A DNA stretch of 64,000 nt from Schistosoma mansoni. Taxonomy: Eukaryota > Platyhelminthes > Trematoda > Strigeidida > Schistosomatidae. Shown here piece by piece: positions 34,924-46,959 of the stretch. Location: contig NC_031498.1 of the NCBI RefSeq assembly GCF_000237925.1, positions 25,926,308 to 25,990,307 of the forward strand, written 5' to 3'. How positions within the stretch are numbered: position 1 is the first letter of the stretch; every line of letters begins with the position of its first letter. Made by a program: the position numbers and the translations under genes. Below the pieces are notes generated by a model. The model made no database searches. It had not been told where the DNA came from and saw nothing but the letters and a program-made list of their open reading frames with translations.

Positions 34924-37900
34924 TTAACCATATGTCAATTCATAGTCGACATGTTTCCACTCATGATATGAAGTGTTTTGCCCTTCTTCCCAAAGACTTA
35001 TTGAACCGCATATCATTGCTCCACCCAAACATATGTCATTATCATAGAATGCACACCATTGTCCTGGCGCAATACAACGCATTGGCGCTTCTAATTCGAT
35101 TGATAAACATGGTCCAATTTCTCGGTTATCTTCAATAGATGCATCGATTACACTGGCTAGTGTTGCATTGTCTGAGTTAAAAAGATATCGTTTCATGTCT
35201 TTCCTAAAGTAAGCTGATGCCAAAGATACATCACTGAAAGGTTTTAAGATACAGTTAACTGGACGCCATTTGTTTTGCCATTGAAATTGAATATTCCTCG
35301 AGTTTATGGATGAAAATGGCTCAGAGTTTATCCAGACTGCAGGACCGCACCAACACTTGCGCATAAACAAACTTGGATGGGCTGGATCACGTACCTAAAA
35401 TATATGTAAGTGCAAGCAAATAATTAGTGATCCCGAATCTTACAAGCATACTAATATAATTGTTTTATGGCCAATAGTGTACAGATAGTATGAGAAGCTT
35501 AACTTGTAAATATATCTGGTAATGTTTCTAAGCTTGGAATTTCTTTCAGGTTGTAGATCACTGATTATGAAACATCTCGTTTGAATTATAACGTTTCTAC
35601 GTTCGTGCACTAGGCTAATATTTCACAACTCCAAGTTTGATTCAGTGAATGAGACTAATTCTATCCTCTTCTTTGTTTAGCTAACTAGAATGAGAAGCAC
35701 AGTCTCTGTACAGATGTTTTGTTGATAAAGACCCCAGAACAATAAAGTTACACTCACGTTAACTAGATATATGTCGATCAAAATGACTTTAATTTACAGA
35801 ATTTTATGAAATTCGTAACTTTCTCTGAACACAAGTTGTAATGAAAAAATGCATTGAAAACTGAACTCGAATTCAGCTTGAATCAATATTTCAGGATGAC
35901 GCACTTGCAACAAATGTTGCGTTATGGGTGTAAATACACTCAATCCACTATTGCCTATAAATAAATCGCACTCAATTTTCACCTTCAACTGGCCACTTAC
36001 AACCCACCAGTTCATAACTTTATTGTTATTCTTACAGATTGATCTCTTGATCCAGTGTACATATGTGACAGATTTTATGATTGACTAATTAAAATAGGCT
36101 GATAGATGCTGTCATAAACCTCATCGACATTTAGTCCTACAGTCTGTATATCATATCAATGAGGCGATCATCAAGCTCTATTGTATAGCGAGGCATCATA
36201 TTATCTCGTTTGATGTCCGGCAAAGCATTCTTACATTCACGACCGTATCTACAGGACTTTATTACGTAAGACAATATTACACATTTACTTGAAAATAAAC
36301 TCCAGGCTATTCAAAAAGTAAAAGCTATTATCTTTGGAAGCACATGTAGCAGCTGGGCTTGATGAAAAAAAAAAGCAAAAGCCTCCTGAATGGACATGTA
36401 CACGTCTCAGACTATGAAGCAGGGTTAAAATCCCAGCGAGTTGCAGGTACGCCTTGTTAACGAGTACTAACTAATAAGAAATCGAGGTATTCAATCTACT
36501 ACCTTCAAACACCTTTCATCTCAACATGGTACATGCAGTGTAGAGTTACCTAGACTACTGACCACATTACAACTTGATCAACAGAATACGACAGCCACTA
36601 ATGGATTAGACAAACAAGATGTTACTTACTATTCAGTGATCGGTCAATTTTAAATACTAAACGTATCAACACTATTATGAAAATATTTTCTTAGACACAA
36701 AAAAGCTTCAATCAATTGGTCGTGGTTTTTAGATCGATTCAAAATAACAGCCCAATTTGCCTGATATTGAAAAATATAAATAACTAAGATAACAAAAGGA
36801 ATTCTACTCACTACATAAATTATTTGATTGTGACAATCCATTTTACTAACATAATAAGGTCCATTAAATCGTTTAATAGGAATTCTTTGACCCAAAGTAA
36901 AATGATGTACACCTTAGTAGGAAAAGAAGTGAAGACCAAGTAGAGCTAATAATCTCTCGAGGTTATAGAGGAAAGTCATGAGAAACAACATGACATCACA
37001 TGAATTAAATATGAAAAAAATCCTACATAAAACAATCTATTTTCCTCGAAATGTATATATTATTGGTTAATGCTTATGGTTGCTTTAAAAAAAAAATCTA
37101 AGAGAAGTCAGTTTTATTGTTCATCCTATGATAATCTAACAAGCGCGTAGCACACCGTGTATCAGTATTGTATTTCGGACACTACTCGTCACAACACAAG
37201 ATTATGCATTAATCGTTACAAGAATACAAACATGAGTAAGATAGTATTGATTCATTAATGTATAGTATATGGTACCGAAGTGTGTGCGTGTGTGTAAAAC
37301 AAGGCGGCTATGACAAATAATATAGACAACACAAGATCTAGAAACAAAGAAATGTTTCATTTTAACTTCCTGCACCCCACTCCTTCACACAGACACAACA
37401 AGATCTGAAGAGAAACTTAGTGGAGATAATCATAACAATACCAAAGGAGAGTAAAAAATAAGGGCAGAAACTTTAACATCACTATCGGTCTTCTGCAATC
37501 CTCAAGGAATAAAAGGAAATATAAATATATTCAACAACGAAAAAAGCCCGTATGTTGTAAAATGACTAAAATCCCTAATCATAGCTTACCTGTATGCTCT
37601 TCCAAAACTTGATCAGTTTCAAGATCTTTATAAACACCAGGCTTTGGTTCCAAATACTAGATAATACGAAAAAAATTGAAGTAAAAACAATGTAGTTTGT
37701 GTGATAGGAAAAAGCATACAACAGCATTATACGGTGTGATACAACATTTAAATGGATCGAATGTCTAGACGATTGAGTTACACCATTATATTCAAATAAG
37801 CTTAGGAATAGAAACGATGGCAGGATTTAGTTAACATTAGAGACTACACTAAATAACAAGATACTGATTACCTATCTGTGGAGTAACTTTACGATCCTCA

Positions 37901-40900
37901 TGTTAACACTAATCACAGCAGACAAACTGACCAGTACCCAGACCCGAGCTAATATTTGAACTATGGAATTTGATTTTGTTATGGTACGGACTAATTAATC
38001 AATGCAATCCGGTAAGCATAGGAAGGCTTATGTGTTCAGCTCCAAGTGAAAAAAGGACTTGAGCCTTCAACCTAATATTACTGGTGGGACGCTGAGTGTT
38101 TTAACCGCTAAGCAACTCAATTTTACCTAAGGTAAATTCGTAAAATATTGTCAGAAAAAAACTAGAATGATTACCGAATAAAAATATTAATTATTGAAGT
38201 TTGTTTAGTTGAAACATCGCCTAGGTTAGGATAGGAAGTGGAAAACTGACTGCACAACAAACGGAGGTAGATGGGTGCGTTCAAAAATGCAACGGCTAGG
38301 TTGCATCTTATTTTAAGCTACATTTTGACCTATGGATTATTATTATACGAATTAATGTTCCTAAATTATACTCAGTTTATTGATTATTGTATCACACGTT
38401 CATACCCACATTTGGCTTGATTTTGTACAAATATTATTTTCTATTTTATGGTGTGATGCGGTCTGTCTGTCTGGTATATAAACCAAGTATGCTTGAAATA
38501 AATGATTCGCATAGCAGAAGCTGCAATCGGTGTTTTTGGACTCAATTGGAAGGGCTAGGTAGATAAGAGACCAATAAGGACGCTAGACTGCTCATACCAG
38601 TTGAACGTCGTTGATTTGGCACAGTGTTAAGATTAAACAAGTCGTATTCCGATTGGCAGATAAATCACGTGATAAAAGCCGGACATAAAATCGTAGCGAA
38701 TCGGCATACGGCCTATCCTTATTTTATAGTTATAACAAATTGGCGACGGTCTTTTATAAAGTCACAACATCATAAATATTTTGAAAGCTTTTAAGATATT
38801 TACTTACTTACGCCTGTTACCCCCAATGGAGCATAGGCAGTCGACCAGCATTCTCCAACCCACTCTGTCCTGTGCCTTCCTCTCTAGTTCTATCCAGTTG
38901 TTGTTCATTCTTCTCATATATGTTTCCATGTACCTAAATTAATGGTCACAGATGATCTGGCTCTTCTATCGCACACGCGACAAAAAATGCAGGAGAAAAC
39001 GACCAGTGTAGCAGCAGCCTCAGCAGCAGTAGATCACAACATACACAAAGGGAAAAGAAAGATTTACCGATACAACACAACATGCACCAATCGAATCACA
39101 CTTGACGAAGGAGGTTTGGAGGATGTAAAAACCTTTACATATCTAGGCAGCATCATTGATGAACACGGTGGATCTGATGCAGATGTGAAGGCGCGAATCG
39201 GTAAAGCAAGAGCAGCATATCTATAACTGAAGAACATCTGGAACTCAAAACAACTTTCAACCAACACCGAAGTCAGAACTTTCAATACAAATGTCAAGAG
39301 AGTTCTACTGTATGGAGCGGAAACTTGGAGAACTACGAAATCCATCATCCAGAAGATACAAGTGTTTATTAACAGTTGTCTACGCAGAATGCTTCGGATC
39401 CGTTGGCCAGACACTATGAACAACAACCTACTGTAGGAGAGAATAAACCAGATACCATCCAGTGGAGGAAGAAATCGGGACGAAGCGATGGAAGTGGATA
39501 AGACACAATGAGGAAAGCACCCAACTGTGTCACAAGACAAGCCCTCACATGGGATTCTGAAGGCCAAAGAGCACATTACGCCGATAAATGGAGACAGGCA
39601 TGAAAAGAGTGGACAACAACTGGATAGAACTAGAAAGGAAGGCTCAGGACAGAGTGTGTTGGAGAATGCTGGTCGGCTGTCCATGTTCCATTAGGGGTAA
39701 CAGGCATAAGTAAGTATGTACAACAATTGAAGATTAAGATATTTCATTTCTAATTTAATGTGAAAATAAATTTCAATTTATAATATGTGGAAAAATGAAC
39801 CAAGTAAATACACGGCTTACATTATCAATAAACTCTGAGAATCGCCTTTTACCAATAAAACACATCCCCATACTCTAAAATAAATAAACAAATTATAAAT
39901 GATGGTTAGAGAAATAAAACGATTGTATTTTATTTGTAAGAGACGTGAGCTTGCACAGATTGGTAGAGATTTGTATAAATACGATTAATAATCACTTGGT
40001 CGAATCAGTCAGTTATCTACAACGTAAAACCAGGCACATATATGCATCGGTCCAAGCTGCCATACCTTATTAGCACAATAAGATGAACACCAAATTCATA
40101 TATATCTATATAGTTATTGATAATCTTTGTTCTCCTAATTCTGAGTCATTAGTGTCAATCATATCACATCGCAAAGTTACACTGTAATACGAATACGATT
40201 GTAAGCAGCTGGTGAGAAACCACGAAACAAAATAAATCCATATTATTCTACTTTAACTGTTGTTTTAACTTTGTTCCAATCCGCAAAGGAAACCAGTTGT
40301 ACGAAGTTTATAAACGAAGCTGTATCGAGACAGAAGCTGAAGTAAAACAACCAGATGAAAGCTAATTGTTTATTTTCATGCACCAAATCATGGATTGATC
40401 TCAGACTAGCATTGAGAACCGAAAAGCAATGGACATCTGTCTCTTCCTCGTATGAGACTCTTCGGGAGTAAGCATTTAAGACCCCGCCATCTAAGATCGA
40501 ACCCAGAACATTCAATCTCGCGAACGAGCACTTAGACCCTAGACCTCTAGTCACTGCTGAGTCTCATACTAGGACGAAACAGCTGTCCAGTGCTTCCCGA
40601 TTTTCAATGGTGCGTTTAAGAATAACCTGTGAGTTAATCTATTAAAATACAACAATCTGCACAAAACCCTTATACCAATAGTTTACTATTAATTTGTTAC
40701 TATAGATTGTGTAATCGCTTAAAGTGACAGCAATAACATTTGTTGGTGTTTAAACTAATATTTTTTTCAAGTTGCATGTTTCCTGGTGCTTGGATCGTTA
40801 CAATAACTTATTGTATACCTTAAGTTATGGTTGGGCAATACTTAGTTTTCTGAACTTCCGAAAACTTCGTTCAACCACGATTAACGTTTAGCTGATGATA

Positions 40901-43900
40901 ATAGTGGTGATGAAAATCGTTTATAATAAGCCGGCCTTAAAACCCTACAGAATTTCAACTCTCATGACCAAAGGTTTCGACCTTACCCTATTATTTATTT
41001 TACCATGGCTTCATATAAAAGTGAGGTTTGTATGACAATCATAACCATTTATTGAATTATCCTTAAATAGAGCGAATTTCGTTGTGTGAAAATAAATCAG
41101 GTAGCTGATTTATTAACGGAAGCCTAATATCAATATATAAGTAAATAGCTGCAATTGTAGAGAACAAAAGGCTCCTGAAGTTAGGAAAATTAAGAGAATA
41201 TTTGTAGTTTTGACATATAAAAAAAAATTAAATCAGTAATTTTCATTTGATAAACTAATTATAATAATCTAAAATCAAAATCCATTGTTTCGATGACAAG
41301 TAAAAAATACTGGAAGAAACATCAATCGTATGATTTTGAGATGGTGGAGAAGATTTGTAGCTCATGTGGGTGATTTTGATGTAGGTTTGTTCTCTGAGTT
41401 CGATGGTTTGGTTGTGGAGCTTTCATCATCCTTCTGAACGACATCATCAGCACAAACTTCGGGTAGAAGTGAAGTGTTTGAATTTCTCCACATGTGATTC
41501 ACAGCTTGTCCTGTGCACCTCACTTCTACTCGAAGTTTGTGCTGATGATGTCGTTCAGAAGGATGATGAAAGCTCCACGACCAAACCATCTAGCTCAGAG
41601 AACAAACCTACATCAGAAACATTAATCCCTTGAAGTCTTTACATATACGTTTCTAATGAGGACTAATAGGTATGAAGGTTATTTATAGAGGTTCCAGTCG
41701 ACCACTTTTAACGTTATGCTAAATATAGAAGATTACAATTTGGTTTCGAATAACTTTGTAGCTGACCAACAAAAGTTGAAATACTGGTGAGCGATTAATT
41801 CGATAAGTTTAATTGATTAACGCAACTCACAAAATATGATCTAATCTATTCCGTTTCTAACTATATTATTTTTGTGACAGCCACTAAAATGAGCCGGCTG
41901 TCGAGGCAGAAGTAAGTAAGGGAAGAGATTCGGAGTTGAAGCTTAACTTGGTTTAAGCAACCAGATAGTGTCACTAGGCCTTACACTTGAACTTTGACTT
42001 AAAGTTCAGTACATGAAATTATAGTTGACACATATATCCATTGTATTTTACACATACGTTTTTTATGTTTAATTCCATCATTCTGTTTAACTATGGTGTT
42101 CTCACCTTGGTTTTCTTTTTTGGAATGTTTGTAATATTATTATCACTCAGATGTTCAGAACTGTTTTCATAGTAATCAAAGAAATAAAGAATAACCAATT
42201 TAATTCTAAAAGCCGGTTGATATTTCCAGGACACTTATGTAAGTTAGAAATATTGGACAAACAATTAAAAGAATTCAAAAATAAGCCTACATAACAAACA
42301 TACTTCACGTCTGGAGTATATACGAGAAAGGCCAATATCTTGAGCAATTTGTTTTACTTGAGTTTTTAATAGATCTCCAACTGGAAACATACAATATGGA
42401 AGTTCTTTGTGAGAAATCTAGGATGAAAATTAAAGTTAAAGAAAATTCATATTAGATACATCACAAGTTTAATTATCCAGTCGAGAGATTAGAATCCTTG
42501 GTTAGCAGTGAGGTGACTTAGGTTTAATTCCTGGACGAGATGTTATACTACCGGTGTGAAAAATAATGGTTTGAATACTTGACTTTTAACTATTGGCAGA
42601 GCGTTTAGAGTGTTACTGTTGTGAAGTAAGAGCTTAGTGATTAAATCAATTGGATTTCAATCAGTAGCTCGCAGATTCGAAATTTTAGTGGCATCATTAG
42701 GTCTTTCCACAACTGAGTCAGGTATCATATCAGAGCACGTTAACTTGTACTGATTACATGAATTACAAGTCTTGATGTTCCATCTCATATTTGGACAAAC
42801 AAATGAAATTACCAGATTCTGAACAATAAGTGTGGCTAGCATTCTAGAACATGAACAAGCAATATATCGCTTAGTTATGCTATAATTTTGTGGTTCACAT
42901 CACAGGCTGACCTTAATTAAATTACCATTGAATCTAGGTAACAGTGAACAACTGTTTCGTTCTAGTATGAGACTTTTCAGTAGTGTGCGTTCGCGACCAT
43001 ACCGAGTATCACAATTACCTATTCATTGTAATACACTAACAGTGAAACTAATTCTTTACTAGATAAAAGAATACCTGATATTAACAGAAAATTCACTTGA
43101 TGGATGAATTGTGATAAGTAATTAGGGTATTTCTGAAATACTTCATGTTAGCTGATAATACTTTTTATCACACAGCAATATTAAACTTGCTTGTTTTAAT
43201 ATCTAGTAATCTATCAATTTTAGATTGCATCGGATCAAACTGAACCGAAAAACTCATCTTCAGAATAAACAAAACTAAGTTGAAGTTCTATTTAAATCAA
43301 TGTCCATATATCATAAATTCATTGAAAAAGTTTGTAATGAACTGTTTAAAACTAAGTAGCCACACCAATTCATTGCTTCCGCATTGGGTTTTAACATTAA
43401 TAACCTAGTACTTCTTCAATTTGAATTTATTATTATCGGTAAACCATATTTGGAATATTGAGTGCCACTTTTAACTAAGTAAAGATGAAAAGAGATCAGA
43501 TTGAAGTGTCCTGCCAAAAACGTTTATTTCTATTTAGCTGATCTTTGGTCATGCTTGATCTATTTCTGTATTATCGTGCTAAAACACGAATGTTGTTTCT
43601 GTGTTAAATGAAAGACAGATAATTTATGTCTGCATCGTAGAATCGGATGGACAAGATATCCTTTCAAATAATTAAAAGCATTTGTGACCTGAATACGACA
43701 ACATCAGATTACAGTATAATGAAACTAGGTCATAAACTATTTTAAATAGACTACGATAACAGATGACTATCCGTAAAATTCAGTAGTTTGCGCAAACCTA
43801 CAGTATATACTAAACAAAATCTAGAAAAACAACTCACACAACTCTTACAGTCGATAGCCAAAATGTCTGGTCTTTCACTCTATCAACAGAACGTAATAAT

Positions 43901-44539
43901 CTGGCTTCAACATTGTCTTTTCTGTATTGTAGATAATTTCCAAAAGAATTCTGACAGTAATGGCCAGTGGCAATCGCATCTGCAGCCAGATTTGAAGATG
44001 CTTGACTGTCATCATCAGCGCACTGGTTCTTGCTTTTTAACACTGCCCTTGTTAGCAAATTGAATTTTACAAATCTATTACATAATATATCTGGATTAGG
44101 TGTAGCTCCCTGTTCATAGGACTTGATAAGCGGTCTAAATAAGTGAAATAGCCGTTATTACGATCATTAGTATACAGAAACGAAACACTTACAAAAACAC
44201 GTAATTCCAATATTCTTTAACAAAATTTTTCTCGAAAAACGGTATCCCCAAATAATCGCAAACAAATTGGGCATCTTGACGGTCTTTGTCTAAAGAACAG
44301 TCAATTTTTTCATCCAAGGAATCCCAGTTAGTCATAAATACACCTTTGACTTGAAATCCTGAAATATTATAAAAATTCCTCGTAAAAAGTAATCTACCTT
44401 TCTTTTTGAGAAGATATGCAGATACAGCACTGTCTACACCACCTGATATTGCACAAGCAACTGAATGGATTGATTTTACATATGTTATACAATTAAGGTT
44501 TGGACCGATCCAACTGAACAGATTTCGGGGTTTCAACAT
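34924..44539 (-). CDS. TRMU: Mitochondrial tRNA-specific 2-thiouridylase (TRMU/MTU1), 8 exons
   Basis: Exons on minus: 44539-44398, 44358-44193, 44134-43849, 42417-42304, 39874-39821, 37656-37590, 36912-36812, 35394-34924. Every border is GT-AG and the phases agree, giving 466 aa. The PP-loop ATP site [13 protein letters not shown] starts at residue 32 after a basic N-terminus likely to be a mitochondrial presequence. The catalytic cysteines are Cys121 ([14 protein letters not shown]) and Cys241 ([10 protein letters not shown]). HFTLGQR, the PYYVSKMD segment and the C-terminal beta-barrel ([20 protein letters not shown]) complete the MnmA/TRMU order. It 2-thiolates U34 of mitochondrial Lys, Glu and Gln tRNAs. 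Intron 1 is 39 bp; others exceed 2 kb and hold RTE, SINE and foldback repeats. A minus AATAAA lies at 34830-34835. Confidence 0.95.
38791..39744. mobile_element. Composite RTE (SR2-like) insertion with two outward 3' ends in one 11 bp target duplication
   Basis: TTAAGATATTT is present at 38791-38801 and 39734-39744. Between them, 38802-38935 is the 3' end of an SR2-like RTE on minus, with its (GTAA)n tail at the left edge. From about 38942 to 39718 is a 3' portion on plus ([40 protein letters not shown] and onward) ending in AGTAAGTA at the right edge. The terminal ~130 bp of the element is therefore present twice, facing out in both directions. The plus part is broken by a frame change after codon 94. 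It lies in TRMU intron 5. Confidence 0.8.
40003..40100 (-). mobile_element. RTE 3'-tail fragment in TRMU intron 4
   Basis: The segment CAGGCACATATATGCATCGG...CCAAGCTGCCATACCT matches the 3' UTR of the RTE at 19869-19980, and a shortened CAGTCAGT tail remnant lies at its left edge. It is severely 5'-truncated, in sense with TRMU. Confidence 0.75.
40426..40592. mobile_element. tRNA-like SINE with hammerhead motifs, copy 2 (best preserved)
   Basis: On minus, GGGTTCGATC at 40495-40504 is a good pol III B box. A hammerhead remnant on plus at 40552-40592 keeps stem I (CACTG with CAGTG), stem II (GTC...GGAC), the GAAA core, a self-complementary short stem III (ACAGCTGT) and a GTC cleavage triplet. 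It lacks three bases of the CTGANGA core (CTGA then GTC directly). A second remnant on minus at 40426-40466 has CCGAAGA and GAGAC in place of CTGANGA and GAAAC, with GTC before CATTG. The family is Sm-alpha-like. It lies in TRMU intron 4. Confidence 0.65.
41378..41614. repeat. Foldback repeat (about 94 bp arms, 48 bp spacer) in TRMU intron 4
   Basis: Positions 41378-41471 and 41520-41614 are near-perfect reverse complements, each containing the block TTTGTGCTGATGATGTCGTT. A single-copy relative lies at 51726-51880 within the spacer of the large inverted duplication and shows the spacer sequence as well, so the foldback arose from an inverted duplication of part of that repeat. Both arms give the same short peptide in opposite directions, which explains mirrored open frames of 75-76 codons; these are not genes. 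Confidence 0.85.
42418..43848. other. TRMU intron 3
   Basis: Apart from the hammerhead remnant at 42941-42985 and a tRNA-like stretch near 42496-42535 (GGTTTAATTCC resembles a B box), no feature is recognised. The 61-codon minus frame at 42657-42842 has several Cys residues but no family match. Confidence 0.5.
42941..42985 (-). ncRNA. Hammerhead ribozyme remnant, copy 3
   Basis: Minus strand: CTGAAAA (one change from CTGANGA), stem II GTCTCATACTAGAAC with one mismatch, then the GAAAC core, a short AGTTGTT stem-III region and ACTG. It is the most intact core of the copies in sequence terms, but stem I no longer pairs well. The tRNA-like half of the SINE is not recognisable next to it. It lies in TRMU intron 3. 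Confidence 0.5.
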
Positions 44540-45440
44540 CTTACAGAAGATAAACGGGTTATGTTAGGGAAAATACTAAGTGGTACATTATTAGAGACTG
44601 GAAAAAGAAATTATACATCACGACCTCATCAATCATTATTACTTTCTACTTATAACGTCACTAACGACAGTGAATTTATTTAGAGAAGCTTTACTCTGCG
44701 TTTGTCAGATCAATAAAGGTAAACATTCATCCAAATCCTGTGGCTGGCAACTGTATTTCAGTGCTAATGTACCAGTCAAATTAGACCAAATTACGTTTTA
44801 AATACCAGGCGTGAACCATGTCAGAGACATGAAACTATTACTAAGGAATTATCAAAACAGAAATGAAAACATAGTCATTGTAATGCACACGACCTAAAAC
44901 GTTATTTTACTTAATAACGACCGTGCAAAGCATTATATTAACTGATGTACAACAATAGTGGTCGTGGGATCCGGTTATTCCGTCAAAAGTGTATACTAGA
45001 AGAAGACAGAGTGAATGTAACTGCGTCATTGTGACTGACTCTAAACCATGTCACTCACTGTCGCCACCCACTGACTGTGGTTATCGTTAGGACCTCAACC
45101 ATTCATCAAACCTTTTTATTTTGTATAGGAAAGTAGTTGAAAAAAAGCATAACGAAAAGTAATGGCACCTAACAATATATCCAATGACTATTTCTTATAA
45201 CTACAGCATGAAATCAAAGCTTTCGAATGGTTAGTGAAGTAGGAACGGAAACTAGTGACTGGGAACCTTAAGTGATATAAGACAAGCATATTATTGAATA
45301 ACCGTGAATCGAAGAGACTAGGAGCAAGTTACCACAAAACGCAAAAGTACAGTAAGGTCAAATTAGTAAAATTGTCAGGAAAATACGGGTTTGACGCGGG
45401 ACGGAATGAGTCATGAAACATTCAAGATTTAGGAAAAAAT

Positions 45441-45640
45441 NNNNNNNNNNNNNNNNNNNNNNNNNNNNNNNNNNNNNNNNNNNNNNNNNNNNNNNNNNNN
45501 NNNNNNNNNNNNNNNNNNNNNNNNNNNNNNNNNNNNNNNNNNNNNNNNNNNNNNNNNNNNNNNNNNNNNNNNNNNNNNNNNNNNNNNNNNNNNNNNNNNN
45601 NNNNNNNNNNNNNNNNNNNNNNNNNNNNNNNNNNNNNNNN
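45441..45640. other. Assembly gap (200 N)
   Basis: Exactly 200 N, a placeholder. The mirror position in the right arm suggests that about 2 kb corresponding to 58220-60334 could be missing here. Confidence 1.
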
Positions 45641-46959
45641 GACTAACTTAGATATGAATGGGGAGAGATGAAACAGATTTTGTAGGTAGATTCATTCTCA
45701 ACAATCTGATAATGGTGTTAATAAATGATGGATATTCTGTCGACAACCAAACTGCTTCAGACAACATTATGTAGGTGACCAATCTAATTAAACTATCAAA
45801 TTCATGGGATATTTTACAATGAGTTTAATTGAATTCTTACTGGCAATTACTTTTAATGATACAATATCTTATCATGCTTACGTGTGATTGGTCCTACGTT
45901 GTAGCTGACTGACTGACTCATCTATACATTTGGAGATGTGACCAACACGCAAAATTCCAGTAGTTGTAATATTCAGCACAACCAAATGCAATTTTCAAGT
46001 CATTTGACTGAGTTGCATCTTATAACAAATGGAATGATTATTTAGTGGCACTTTTAAAAAATACCAGGTAACGCGCTCACATAACAAGCATCTTTAAAGA
46101 GCTTTAGTTCGTAAAAAATACCTGCACTTACAAGAAACCTGCTTCCGTTATTAATAAAAAATAAAAACAATACGATCTCGTTACGGTAATTCCCGCTAAA
46201 CCAAAAACTACGAACAATTAATGATAACCTGAAGGAAATGGGTAAAATACTATCTCGCCTTTGATCCATTTGTGCAGGTAAGATTCCCCTCCCAATTATC
46301 GGGTCAATATAAAGCACAGCAGTCTGCTCTATATTGCTCTGCATTTGTGAAACATGGCTCATGAAAGTAGATATGCATCAGCTTCTAATATTCGATTTTA
46401 GATACTTTTGAAGCATTAATGAGATTAGTTAATCCCCCTTTAGACCACACTTTTCTGTTAATTTTCCCACTATGACAAATATGAACATTCGGATTTTCTT
46501 GCTTTTGTCTCGCTAACTTTCTTCGTCATATGACAGCTTGGACCAGCACATATGTTAGACTTTGCATGTTTATGACTAAACAATGAATTTGGTCCAACTT
46601 AATGACATACCACTGGTTGGTGAGCATTTCAGAAACAACAGAAAACCGTAAGTCGACACAACAGAAAACCGTAAGTCGACCACAGATGCCTAAACCAGCC
46701 GATAAGACTAGTTTCTAGTCAGTCTAGTGTGTATGTTTGCTTCTGATTCTAGTCATGCGATAAAAACTGTACACTAGTTAGTACCATGTATACACCATCA
46801 TTAAAAAAGTAGGTAGCATACTTTAAGTTTGAAAACTTTATCCTATAAAACGAAAGATGTGGGCCCGGTCAGCTACCTAAGTGAAATTTCACCTAGAAAA
46901 ACTATATATATATATATATATAGGGAGAGAGAGAAAAAAAAGAGAAATTGCCCGAATCC

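Noticed and set aside
41362-41633. Mirrored 75-76 codon frames on both strands
   Set aside because: They are the two arms of the foldback repeat read in opposite directions, not genes.
42490-42540. tRNA-like stretch with a B-box-like GGTTTAATTCC
   Set aside because: No cloverleaf can be folded by eye and no anticodon arm is evident; at most it is part of a SINE.
45413-45646. 77-codon frame across the second N run
   Set aside because: Almost entirely X; no sequence support.
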